A DNA stretch of 64,000 nucleotides from Chelydra serpentina. Lineage: Eukaryota; Chordata; Testudines; Chelydridae. Every line of letters starts with the position of its first letter. Positions within the stretch are counted from its first letter, which is position 1. Positions 23,517-34,160 of the stretch are shown one piece after another. The position numbers were made by a program, and so were the translations under genes. The stretch is from the NCBI GenBank assembly GCA_037349315.1, contig JBAIAC010000059.1, forward strand, positions 20,492,501-20,556,500, written 5' to 3'. The notes beneath the pieces were generated by a model, which searched no databases, had not been told where the DNA came from, and was given only the letters and a program-made list of their open reading frames with translations.

Positions 23517-24824
23517 TCACTGGTTACACTGCTCGCTCTGGAAGCTAGCTTTCAAAGCTTCCCGGATGCGCAGCGCGTCCCGCTGTGATCTTCTAATCGC
23601 CCTGGTGTCCGGCTGTGCGTAATCAGCAGCCAGGCGATTTGCCTCAACCTCCCATCCCGCCATAAACGTTTCCCCCTTGCTCTCACAGAGGTTGTGTAGC
23701 ACACAGCACGCAGCAATCACAATGGGGATATTTGTTTGGCTGAGATTGGAGCGATTAAGTAAGCTTCTCCAACGATCTTTCAGACGTCCAAAGGCACACT
23801 CCACCACCATTCTGCACTTGCTCAGCCGGTAGTTGAAGAGCTCCTTTTCAGTGTCCAGGGCTCCTGTGTATGGCTTCATGAGCCAGGGCATTAGCAGGTA
23901 GGCTGGGTCCCCGAGGATCACTATAGGCATCTCCACATCCCCAACAGTTATTTTGCGGTCCGGGAAATAAACACCCTGTTGCAGCCATCTAAACAGACCA
24001 GAGTTCTTGAAAACACGAGCATCATGAACCTTGCCCGGCCATCCGACATTGATGTTGGTAAAACGTCCTTTGTGGTCCACTAGTGCTTGCAGTACCATAG
24101 AAAAATAGCCCTTTCGGTTAATGTACTGGCTGCCCTGGTGGTCCGGTCCCAGGATAGGGATGTGTGTCCCATCAATAGCCCCGCCGCAGTTTGGGAATCC
24201 CATAGCGGAAAAGCCATCTATGATCACCTGCACGTCTCCAAGGGTCACTACCTTTGAGAGCAGCAGGTCAACGATTGCATGGGCTACCTGCATCACAGCA
24301 ACCCCCACGGTAGACTTGCCCACTCCAAATTGGTTCGCGACTGACTGGTAGCTGTCAGGAGTTGCAAGCTTCCACAGGGCTATGGCCACTTGCTTCGGGA
24401 TAGTCAGGGCTGCTCGCATCCGGGTGTCCTGGCGCTTCAGGGCAGGGGACAGCAACTCACAAAGTTCCAGGAAAGTGCCCTTACGCATCCGAAAGTTTCG
24501 CAGCCACTGGGATTCATCCCAGACCTGCAGCACTATCCGGTCCCACCAGTCAGTGCTTGTTTCCCTTGCCCAGAATTGCCGTTCCACAGGATCAACGTGC
24601 CCCATTGCCACCATGATTTCTACGGGCCTGGGTCCCGTGCTTTGCGAGAGGTCTGTGCCCCTCTCATGTCCTCCCAGACCTTCCGTTGCCTCCTCGCCCG
24701 ATTTCTCTGCATCTGCCTCTGGAAAAGGTGTACGATAAGGCGCGAGGAGTTGACAACGGACAGAACAGCAGCGATAATCGCGGAGGGCTCCATGCTCGCT
24801 GGCCTGTGGCGTCCAAGCTGTCAA
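23517..24824 (-). CDS. Harbinger DDE transposase (HARBI1-like nuclease)
   Basis: An uninterrupted 435-codon frame. Residues 1-75 are a variable acidic leader. From about 80 it follows the HARBI1-like fold with WWDRIVLQVWDESQWLRNFR and the helix-turn-helix-like DSYQSVANQFGVGKSTV. The DDE nuclease acids are visible: Asp218 in GGAIDGTHIP, Asp268 in GWPGKVHDARVF and Glu342 in VVECAFGRLKDRW. LGDPAYLL (Asp306) and AACCVLHNLCE are further family motifs. These acids coordinate metal ions for cutting at the transposon ends. There is no stop, frameshift or missing catalytic residue. The start is the first in-frame Met; a later Met (residue 71 or 74) is also possible. It converges on the Myb gene. Confidence 0.92.
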   Translation of the reverse strand: MTAWTPQASEHGALRDYRCCSVRCQLLAPYRTPFPEADAEKSGEEATEGLGGHERGTDLSQSTGPRPVEIMVAMGHVDPVERQFWARETSTDWWDRIVLQVWDESQWLRNFRMRKGTFLELCELLSPALKRQDTRMRAALTIPKQVAIALWKLATPDSYQSVANQFGVGKSTVGVAVMQVAHAIVDLLLSKVVTLGDVQVIIDGFSAMGFPNCGGAIDGTHIPILGPDHQGSQYINRKGYFSMVLQALVDHKGRFTNINVGWPGKVHDARVFKNSGLFRWLQQGVYFPDRKITVGDVEMPIVILGDPAYLLMPWLMKPYTGALDTEKELFNYRLSKCRMVVECAFGRLKDRWRSLLNRSNLSQTNIPIVIAACCVLHNLCESKGETFMAGWEVEANRLAADYAQPDTRAIRRSQRDALRIREALKASFQSEQCNQ

Positions 24825-25824
24825 TCACCGTAAAAGGGCGCGAATTAATTGCCCGCCAGCGCTTTCACGTAGGGAGGGTGGGAGTGTGGGTCGAGTGACG
24901 ACATTTACCTATAACCACCCTCGACACATTTTTGGCCCCAAAAGGCACTGGGGGCTACACCCAGAATTCCAGTGGGCTGCGGGGACTGCGGGAACTGTGG
25001 GATAGCTACCCACAGTGCACCGCTTGCAATGTCGACGCTTGCCCCGTTACTGTGGACTAACAAATTCGAATTAAGGTCCTTCATGTGGATTCGCACTATC
25101 GACTTTGCAATATCGGTTTCGCAAGTTCGGTTTAAGAAAAATCGAACTAGTCTCGTAGTGTAGACATACCCTAAGGTGCTACAAGTTTTTCTTTCTTATT
25201 TTCGTTTTGCTGACAGACTAACACAGCTACTACACTGAAAACTATTTCTTTTGTTTATCATTTTTACAGTACATGTATTTGTAATAAAAACTAATAATAT
25301 AAAGTGAGCACTGAGCTCTTCGTATTTTGTGTTGTAATTGAAATCAATATTGAAAATGTAGAAAAACATCCAAAAATATTTAATAAATTTCAGTTGGTAT
25401 TCTATTGTTATGAATGTGATTAATCGCGATTAAATTTTTTTTGTTAATCGCGTGAGTTAACTGCGATTAATTGACAGCCCTATTAATAACACCAGCTCCC
25501 CTTGCCACCTCCCAGGGGTGACCTATTTCAGGGTCTGGGCCCCAGAGCATAACAGTGGTACCCTAGTGTGGTACCCAGCGCTGAAGGAGAACTCTGTTTG
25601 GCTGGAAAGCTTGTCTCTTTCACCAACATTGGCCTAATACAATATATTACCTTACCTTGTCTTTCTGTTACTGGACACAGGAATTCATGTTATGAGCCGT
25701 CAGCTGGACAATATTGTCCTGTCCACATTTGCTCTAGCATCATTACTTATTTATAATTGTTTTCTATTATAGCAGCAACTAGAGTCCTCAACCAATGTTG
25801 GGGAGATCCCAATGTTTTACACAC

Positions 25825-26075
25825 ACATAACAAGAGACAGTAGTTCCTGTTCCAAACTGTTTATAATCTAAATAGACAACACAGGAAAAAGGTGGAAGAA
25901 AAGAAGATGGAAGAATTATTATCTCCATTTCATAGACGGGCAACTGAGGCACAGAGGAATTAAGTAACTTGCCCAAAGTCACTCAGGATGTTTGTAACAA
26001 AGCTTGGAATTGAATTGAAATCTCCCAGTCTCAATTCAGCATCTTAACCCTAACACCATCCTTCCTCTTTATCAT
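25825..26075 (-). repeat. CORE-SINE / MIR-like SINE
   Basis: The plus strand shows the inverse of the MIR core (CATTTCATAGACGGGCAACT, GAGGCACAGAGGAATTAAG, CTTGCCCAAAGTCACTCAGG). It is preceded by a CTGTTTATAATCTAAATAGAC segment that accompanies these elements in turtles. The head near 26040-26075 is degraded. Confidence 0.7.
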
Positions 26076-27095
26076 CTGTTGTACTTTTGTTTATAAGACT
26101 GTATGCTCTCTCAGCTCCTGCACCTGAAAAGCACAATAGCATAATTAAGTTTGTGAGAGCAGACAATTATTTATTTAAATTTCACCAAATCGAACCGAGA
26201 AGAGATCATTCCAGTCAGCCCACCCATTATACTTCCAAGTCCATGGATATGAAGGGGCACAAATACATTCGGTGTGCAATTAAAAGGGATTAGGCTGAGT
26301 GACTCTCTCTGAGGTTTTGACAAGATCAGGAATCCTTAAACCTTTTGAATCTGAAAATCATTTTTGTGAAGTTTGAAAAACATCATAACAACCCACCTCT
26401 CATCAAATGCATTTGCTATTTTGTTAATTACTGAAAATATTAATCTGTTTTGATGATAGTTGAAAGAAAATCCATGCATTTTGTGAACTCCCCAGAAAAT
26501 ATGTACAGGTCCCATGGGGGCAACAGATCCCAGTTGAAGAATGTCTGAATTAGATGCCCCTCTTTTCCCCTCCAGTCTTACCATCTAAGATTCTATAATG
26601 TGCATAAGAGTCGGAAAGCTAAACCACCAAGCATCACATGGATAATATACCTTATAGTAATATAAACCACCATTCTGAGACATTACAATATGCAGGCCAT
26701 AACCCCTCTGAAAAGCCTTCTCAGGATCTCAGGTCTAGCATGACAATCATAAGATTCTCCTGGGGATCTTCATGCCCACCCACGCACCTGGAATAACATG
26801 TCTAGACCTGATCTTTGGCCTAGCTGTAGGAATATTAGGAGGAATAATAATTATTGTGCTCTATCCTGATCCATCCTTTACCTCCTCCAGACAGAGGTCA
26901 GAACTTTCTCTCTCTCCCATCTGAAAAAATAATCCAGTTTGCTTATCTATCCCCAGGACCTCATAAATGTAAAGAGTTTTCAGGATGCCATGATGGAGAA
27001 CATATTCTAACTGTAGCGTTTATATGTTGCTGTACCATTGCTTTCCTGGTTGCCAAATACACTATATCTGAGGAGTTAACCTAAAGTCAGGATGA

Positions 27096-27190
27096 GCCTA
27101 AGGCTTTGTCTTCACTACCAAAAAGGTGTTTTTCTTACAGTGTGATAACTAAAAATTAGTAGTTATCTCGCTGTAAAATCACGGTGGAGA
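27096..27190. repeat. Harbinger MITE relic
   Basis: TAAGGCTTTGTCTTCACTAC resembles the Harbinger terminus (TAAGG..TGTCTACACTA). It is followed by a small inverted repeat, ATAACTAAAAATTAGTAGTTAT-like. The right end was not identified. Confidence 0.4.
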
Positions 27191-30100
27191 CATTTTTTCT
27201 GGAGACAAACAAGAATGTAGCGTATGGAGCTCTAAGAATTGTGGTGACTGTATGTGGCAATTTAAGTTCCTGAGAGAGTCCAAAGTGATGATCCTCCAAT
27301 TTTATTGTACGCAAGTGGACCCCTGAACCGGCACAGAATCCCATTTACTTTAACAGGGCTCTGTCACACACAGCATGTTGCAGGATTTCAGCCCAAAAGA
27401 CTGAACACAGTTGCAGCTGGGATTAAAATGGAAGACTGAATCCTAAAATTGAAATGGGCTGGATGTAGCTTATAAATAAGGACCTACTCACAGTGCTAGC
27501 CTGATTAATTGCTGTTGTTATTTTGTTTTCTTATTGTTGCTACTATGGTTAGTCTAATTCAATTAAATATATTTGCTGTAGTTATCATTAAAAAGTCATG
27601 ATTTGGTTTGTGATGGAGTATGCAGACTCCATCCCTGGGCTGGCAGGAAAACAGTCAACGCCTTTTCTTGGGGAAGGACCACAGTTGGGTGGCTTTACCG
27701 CAGAGATATTCAGGAGGGGGCAGAGACAGCCATGAATAAGGAAAGCCTGCCTTTTCCTGCCCCTCTATGAAAGATGTCAGTAAGTGAAGAGAAGAGGATG
27801 TATGTCAGGCAGGGGATGGGAATTTGTAGCATGATTTGGTAATAGCTTGAAGGATTGATGGTCCTTGAGTGGTTATTTTGGGAAATGGACTGAATTAAAT
27901 TACAATTTGAACTGAATATGTGTGGGATAAAGTTTTTTTATGCTGTTTTTAACAGTGTTGGTGATTTTTGGATCCCATGTACTGCAGTTTGTAATAAAAC
28001 TTGTTCCGTAGGTCTGGATTAAGATGAGTGAGGTCAAAGGAATATACCTATATATCAACAACCCGGCAGAGGGTAGCTTAGTAGTCATAGCCCCCTTCTT
28101 TTTTGCAGGAGCAATGGCTAGGTCTGCTGTGGTTGCTAGTATGGGGCAAGATGGTTTCTTGCTTGGTTTTAATTGCTTCTGGTTTTTCCCTCTAAAAGCT
28201 TCCTTTAGCATCAGGAAAATATCACTGCATTGGTCACACTTGTAACATGTCCAGGGATTTGTTTGTAACCACGAGGACTTGCTATGTAAGCTTTGGAACT
28301 TCACCATTCCTTACAGGAATGATCTTAAACTTTCTTGAAGATTCCGTAAATGTCTGACCCTGCAAAATACACAGCACTCAATCCCATTGAAGTAAACAGA
28401 ATTTGAGGGTGTCAAAGCCTTCCAGGGTCAGGTCTAAAAGATTAAAAGACAAAACTTCAAGTATGTGTGGCGGTTTAGATACAATCCAAATGACTAGAAC
28501 ATCCAGTGGGCCACAGTGAAACACAGGGTTGTTACAAGAATGTTTTATATATGTAAATAGCTACTTAATAGATAAAGTGATAGATGGTGATCAAGAACAT
28601 GCAGCATAATTCTTGGGATTTGTACACCCAATATGAATACTTACAAATGGAAATGGCTTCCTTTGAGCTGCTCTTTAAATCAGCTCTTAACACAGGTCAA
28701 ACTCAAACAGCAAATGATGGCAATTCAAATGATCTACAATTCCTTCTTATTTGACTGCTAGATGCTTCCTTAGGCTCATCCTACCTACAGATTAATGTCA
28801 CAGGATAAAGGAAATAATAGCCTATATTTCCTGACTAACTCTAAAGAAAACAGGTAACCATTTTTATGTTAAATATCTGTTTTGCTGGCCGGTGTGACTA
28901 CCCTGGAGATTGAAGTCCTCCATGCAGACACAGCACAGGCAGAAGAGCAGGTGTCTTCTACATAACCTCACCAAGTCAAACTTGAAACGGACAGACCACC
29001 TGCAGGAATGAAAGAATAATCTAAGTCTTGCCAACCACTTCACTCCTTGGTTTTTCTGCTGAGACCACAGACAAGGCTAACCATGTCCATTGTAGTGATT
29101 TTACAATCGGCTCTACATCTGCCCAGACTGAAACTACAATCTTGCTACACATAGTCCACCGAACCAGTAGAACTAGCAACATGCTTCATTGTTTACAATT
29201 GTGACAGCATAAAGGACAATAGCATTGAACTCAAGTGAGTTTATTAAACCTAGAACTACAACTGGGGCTGGTGCAGACCTGTATAATCCCCAGAGAGTCA
29301 TTGGGAAGGCAAAAACTGGAAAGTCCACAACAACACCTCCTTATGGGGTGGCAGAACGCTGTGCACCAGCACTGGTCCAGAGGGTGATGCAGGGTAGGGA
29401 TTCCTGGCTATGTCTCTTCATTTAGGGAGCTGTGCCCCCAAAGGGATGGACAGAGAAGCAACACTGGCACAATAAATGCTGGGGCTGAATGTATGCTCCT
29501 CTCCTTGGCATTCCAGTAAGACTTTTCTGAATCTGGGCCATGATTTACTTGGTCAATGGCCTGCCTGAGCTCACAGGATAAGTAAAAGGCTGAATATAAC
29601 TAGTAATCTACAACTTTTTTGTAGTGCTTCCCTGTCTGTCTTGCTAGCTCGCTGAATCTTTCTTGCAGTCTCAAAGCTGTTTCCAGGTAATACTCATTTC
29701 ACCAAATTTGTTAAGAATTTTTGCTTCTTCCCCTTGTGTCTTTAATCCTCCTTGATTCAAGAGCTGAATTAAATTATAGAAGATGATGCTAAGATTCCAG
29801 TCTAGTGAGAAAGCCATTATCTCTTATGTTTCTTAGCTAGCCACTTGAAGTCTGGACTTTTCAGAGCTCCCTCTTCTGAGATCCTCTGAAGTGCTAATCA
29901 ACATAATCTACTTCAAAGGGCTGAATTTTATATTCCTGATTATTACATCCAGACAGTCTCCTAGTCAGTTTGGTTTCTCTTTACCTGCAAACTTAAGCAG
30001 AGAGAAGAAACTGTCCTTTTCCATAGATCAAAGACCATTTTATTTTAAAATCAGACCTTGACACTTCACAACAGGTCTAATTCCCTTTGAAGCTTCAAGC

Positions 30101-30606
30101 TTATAACTAAACTACTTAATTTCCAGTTACACAAGAAATAAACTGCATAATATTTTAATCAGGTTGGCCAAAATGATGTCTTGATCTAATTTCCACTCAA
30201 AAGAAGACACTGTCACCTGGTGGCCAAATGCACCATCTCTAAATGTGTGACTTTTTTGTATTAAATTTCTTTACTGCTTTTGGGTCAAAATACTCTTGGA
30301 GAATAAGTTGGTACCACCACACATATTACTAATATAAACTCAGGCATCACCAAGAATTGTTCCCCATCTCCTTTTAGTATTCAGTGCTATGAGCAGTCTT
30401 GCAGGCCACCTATACTGAGGTTTTCAGTTATGAGTAATGCATGGAAATGTTTGTTTTAGCTAGAATTTAATTTTGATGCATGACATACAGACTTTTACCC
30501 ACACAAATTTAATATTAAATAGGACAAATAAGTATACAATCTATAAAAAGATAAACTGATACATCCCATGCATCAAAGTAACACTGAATTATTATTATTT
30601 TTTTTT

Positions 30607-30811
30607 AAATGGAGATATGCCAATCTCCTAGAACTGGAAAGACCTTTCAAGATCATTGAGTCCAGTCCCTTGCCTTCACTAGCAGGACCAAGCACTGTCC
30701 CCTGACAGATTTTTGCCCCAGATCCCTAAATGGCCCCCTCAAGGATTGAGCTCACAACCCTGGGTTTAAGCAGGCCAATGCTCAAATCACTGAGCTATCC
30801 CTCTCCCCCCC
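30607..30811 (-). repeat. Cry-type tRNA-derived SINE
   Basis: A second copy of the element at 18843-19047, also minus. It has the head GAGGGATAGCTCAGTGATTT, the B-box-like GGTTGTGAGCTCAATCC and the body TGACAGATTTTTGCCCCAG on the plus strand. An A/T-rich tail is at 30590-30610. Confidence 0.85.
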
Positions 30812-31649
30812 CAGTTTTGCACATTGGGTACAATATTATCCATGGGAGTTCAGGCATGCAGTGCTTGTAGGATTAGGCCTTCTATCTGTCTCTTTTAAAA
30901 TTACATTTTTAACTACTTCTTTAGGATGAATTTCTAATCTGTTACACAAGTACAATTCGAGTCAATGGAAGTTCTATATCTGTGTCTGCAGATTGAATTT
31001 GACTCTTGCATATATTGTACCCAATGTGCAAAATCAGAGCAAGGAATGTGGCAATTAGTTGGGGTAGTGAACAAAAACATGACTTTACAGTTTCTTGCAC
31101 CATATGTTCATTAGGACTAATGCAAAGTGGGTGTAAAATGCTGCCAAAACAGAAATTACACAAAGTGCAAGACTATGGAGAATCAGCCTCTATATCATGC
31201 TGTACTACTGTGAATCAGAGTTCAAAAACTTAAAATACTTAAAGTTGCTCCTTCAAAACTTTCCCACTATGTTATTTATTTCTGTTGTCATAAAAAGAGT
31301 CCCTGCTCCAAAGGGCTTACAATATATTTCAAACCACCTAATGTAAGTGCAGCCTAAAAATCTCAAAATCTGGAAAATTCCTAAATGTCATAAATCCCTA
31401 GGATTCAGGAAAACTCAGGGGAGAAATCTAGCCAAACCAGGCACAGTAAGGCAAAGGTTTGAAATGAGTCATCATTTTATTAGTGTTCAAACAATTATTG
31501 ATTGGATGGCATGTTGTGGAGACAAACAGCCAGATCCTCAGCCCTGTTATGGCTGCTTTTTACCGCTCATAGCACAAAACAACTGAAACCGGCGAGTAGA
31601 GCACAGCAGTGTGGCTCGTACACAACACACTCCCAGTGTAAGAGGTGAG

Positions 31650-31937
31650 CAGGGTTATGGGTGGGCGACTGCCCAGGGCACCATAGTCGCGGGGGAGGTG
31701 CACTGTGATCAAAAGGCAAGGAGCGGGGCAGGCCTGGGGTGCGAGGCCATGGAAGGGAGCTCAGGGCAATGGAGGGGAGAGAGGCAGCAAGGTCTGGGGG
31801 TGATGGGGGATTGATGGGGAGGCAGCTAGGGCCAGGGGCAATGGGGGGATGGGTGGAGAGCCCAGGGAGGCAGCAGAGGCCAGAGGCACCAAAGTATAAG
31901 TTCATCCAGCGCACCATTTTCCCTAAGGTCGGCCTTG
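31650..31937. mobile_element. Probable hAT MITE
   Basis: It begins CAGGGTTATGGGTGGGCGAC. It ends CCCTAAGGTCGGCCTTG, which read inverted (CAAGGCCGACCTTAGGG) resembles a CAGGGCCGGCCTTAGG-type MITE end. Flanking octamers GAGGTGAG and GGGGCGAG agree at six of eight positions, compatible with an old TSD. The GC-rich body (GAGGCAGCAGAGGCCAGAGG) is non-coding. Confidence 0.5.
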
Positions 31938-33630
31938 GGGGCGAGGCTGGAGTCATCACATCCCAGAGATCCCCGGCTGCCCAAAAGGTCCTTTAGGACC
32001 ATAATCAGCCAGGCGTAAGCTAGAACAACCCTGAAACTTACAACAGCAAAACTCACTCATAGACTTGCTGATCAGCTGAGCTGACCTTCAGCTGCAGCCT
32101 CCTGCTAGTGGGAGCTGCCCTGACCCTTTCTGGGCAGGCCGCTCTTGAGTTGGCTCAGCACTTTCCATTCCTGCCAGCTCTGAGTGCAGAATGTGGGGAG
32201 CCCAGCCTGGCAGAGAGGGGGCGCAGTGGTTGCAGAAAGGAAATTGACCCATGGGCCCTGTGTCCAACACCAGTAAATCTAGGCCCTCCGGTTCTAAAAG
32301 CATGAGCCTGTACTGATAAAGACTGTGCTCTGTTAGCAAAGACTGTGCCAGACTCACCAATCTCTGTGACCCAGACACCATTCAACGGGGACAGAGAACC
32401 ACATGGAGAGGGTGTGGATAATAGAGACTGGAAATTTGAAAGGAGGATGAGGAAGAGAATATATGGGAAGAGAGAGGTGTTCACAAACGTATTGGTGGGG
32501 ATGGAGAAGAGAACTTGTATTTCTGGGAACATTAGTGGGGCTTGTAGTACTGAGGGTCACTTGAACAAGAGGTTCTCAAGGCACAGAACCTCTACAAATG
32601 TGACACTATCATTTTCTGTTTCTTATGCACATTTTGTGCACATCTGGGGCTCAAACGATTGCACTGAAACACTCCAACCAATATTACCTGATAGGGTTTG
32701 ATCTCTGCTAGTGTCTGGTACCCACTGCAACTTCAGGGAAGCAGCATTTAAAAAGTTATTAGGAGTTCAAGTTAGCTCTACAACTGGGTTGAGCCTGGAT
32801 GACATGCCACAGTGATTTGTACATGTAGGCGCTGCAGGACTGCGGCTCTGGAGAGGAGGAGTGCATAAGAACACCTTATGTTGAAGTCACTGGCTAGCTC
32901 AGGGTAACGTGCTGTAGTCATTGAATCTGAGGACTATCAAAATACTCCGTCTGGCAGATTTCTGAGAGTCTGTTGTGCATGTTACTGATCCCTGCCTGCA
33001 TTCTGCTTTGGGTTAGGAGCTTCTTTTGGAAATTTCACCACAGGAGCAGAGTTTTTTCTTTAAAATACTTCCAATTGCTCTAACATCCACACACATAGGG
33101 AGACAGGAGATGAGGTAGAGTTTGGGGTACAAATTTAAGGACGTATGTCAAGGGTTTCCCAATATATAGCCCATGAAAAGTATCTGTTTTTGTCATTTTC
33201 AGATTCTTATGACACTTTTGTAAAGAAGCAGGGAAAATAAGGCTGTGAAACACATAACATATATATCACTGGACTGTCCCTGAGCTCAACTGTTGAACAG
33301 TATCAAGGACCAGTTTAGAAATATTTCAAAACTTATTGCATTACAAAAGCTTTTGTATTGGCTCATAGACTATTTGTATGTATGGGAGCTATTGATTCCT
33401 CAAGAACTTCTTTGCTTGTTACACATAGAGCTATGTGCTCACATGGTGGCTTAGTTGAAGCAGCAGCACAGCTCTTTGACCCCAGGGATCATAGGTACAA
33501 ATCCTTTCCTTGGGAGACTGGTGTGCTGCATTCAAACTGCCTGTTCCTTGGGGCCAAAAAGGGCTCCTTTAAGGTGTAACGGTGTGTGTCCATTGAGGAA
33601 GTTCAGTATCCCAAAAATGTATCCTCAATG

Positions 33631-33867
33631 TCATCTACCTATCTGCCTAAGTCCCACCCTGGGATGGTTTGGTGGGCAGCACTCTGTGCCTAGGCCATGG
33701 AGTGCCTTGAAGATAAACACCTTGAACTTGATCCAAAATTCTGTGAGAAGCCAGTGTAGACAGCAGTAGCCAGTGTTGCTGAGGAGATGCACTGCAGTGT
33801 TCTGTGCTAGCTGGAGTTTCTTGCCATACAACCTTACTTCTGCCCCAACTGAGCAGTGCCCCAACAT
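33631..33867 (-). repeat. L2-like LINE relic
   Basis: The minus-strand translation contains LQLAQNTAVHLLSNTGYC and LHWLLTEFWIKFKVFIFKAL. This follows the well-known 'RLQxVQNAAARLL...LHWLPVxxRIxFKVLxLTFKAL' motif downstream of the L2-clade RT. It is a fragment and truncated at both ends. Confidence 0.7.
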
Positions 33868-33906
33868 GTCTGTGAGATCATAGGACTATATCCTTCCTGA
33901 GCACTT

Positions 33907-33994
33907 GGCCCAGATCCACAAAGATATTTTGGTTCCTAACTTCCATTGATTTCAGTGGAAGTTAGGATCCAAAATACCTTTGTGGATTGGGGCC
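33907..33994. repeat. Hairpin MITE, 88 bp
   Basis: GGCCCAGATCCACAAAGATA is mirrored by TACCTTTGTGGATTGGGGCC, and CCTAACTTCCA by TGGAAGTTAGG, around a 10-base loop. This is a near-perfect palindrome over its full length, of a type abundant in reptile genomes. Confidence 0.8.
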
Positions 33995-34044
33995 TTGGAG
34001 GATAGTGTGAAACATGCACAAGAGTAATGTGGTAGAAACTCTTA

Positions 34045-34160
34045 GGCCTTGTCTTGACTAGAATAAAAATCACATTTAGGCTAGTCTTAGCAAATGTGAG
34101 CTGTGTAGGGATGACCTACACTCAACCACTTTGTCTGCACACAAGCCACTAAAGAGTTGC
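34045..34160. repeat. Possible Harbinger MITE relic
   Basis: TTAGGCCTTGTCTTGACTAG resembles the Harbinger left terminus, with GTGTAGGGATGACCTACACT downstream. It is degraded and the right end is not defined. Confidence 0.35.

Larger units (their letters stand above)
20232..25171. mobile_element. Apparently complete autonomous PIF/Harbinger transposon
   Basis: The 4940-bp element has the 3-bp TSD TAA (20229-20231 and 25172-25174), the signature of PIF/Harbinger. Its ends are GGCCTGGTCTACACTAGGAC and, inverted, GGGTATGTCTACACTACGAG. The subterminal sequence is rich in TCGAATT/TTCGA motifs. It encodes the two proteins expected of the superfamily: a Myb/SANT-like DNA-binding protein on the plus strand and a DDE nuclease on the minus strand. 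The genes converge, and both are open and followed by AATAAA signals. A related MITE is at 47739-48034. Confidence 0.92.
20214..25243. repeat. Interspersed turtle repeat split by the Harbinger
   Basis: Left of the Harbinger is AGTTAGTCTCTAA (to 20231). Right of it is TAAGGTGCTACAAG, ending GACTAACACAGCTACTACAC (25172-25243). Joined at the TSD, they give the familiar 'TTAGTCTCTAAGGTGCCACAAG ... ACTAACACGGCTAC' reptile repeat, also seen inverted at 57078-57192. It lies within the right arm of the hAT element and so inserted after it, but before the Harbinger. Confidence 0.75.
18609..25482. mobile_element. Foldback (palindromic) hAT element, copy 1, carrying nested insertions
   Basis: The outer element has an exact 8-bp TSD, TTAATAAC (18601-18608 and 25483-25490). 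Its ends are TGGAGCTGTCAA on the left and, read inverted, TAGGGCTGTCAATTAATCGC on the right. The two arms are inverted copies of the same hAT 3' region. The long left arm (to about 19845) reads on the minus strand and the shorter right arm on the plus strand, both carrying a hATC dimerisation-domain relic. The internal junction lies at about 19838-19850 (TTAACAAG/CATCATCAGTATGG). Later insertions are a Cry SINE in the left arm and, in the right arm, an interspersed repeat that itself holds a 4.9-kb Harbinger. Confidence 0.88.

Noticed and set aside
27900..28307. 135-codon minus-strand frame with CYKCDQC near its start
   Set aside because: No conserved domain, no relatives recognised, no splice context. 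The Cys motif alone is not a zinc finger. Probably a chance frame or an unrecognised repeat.
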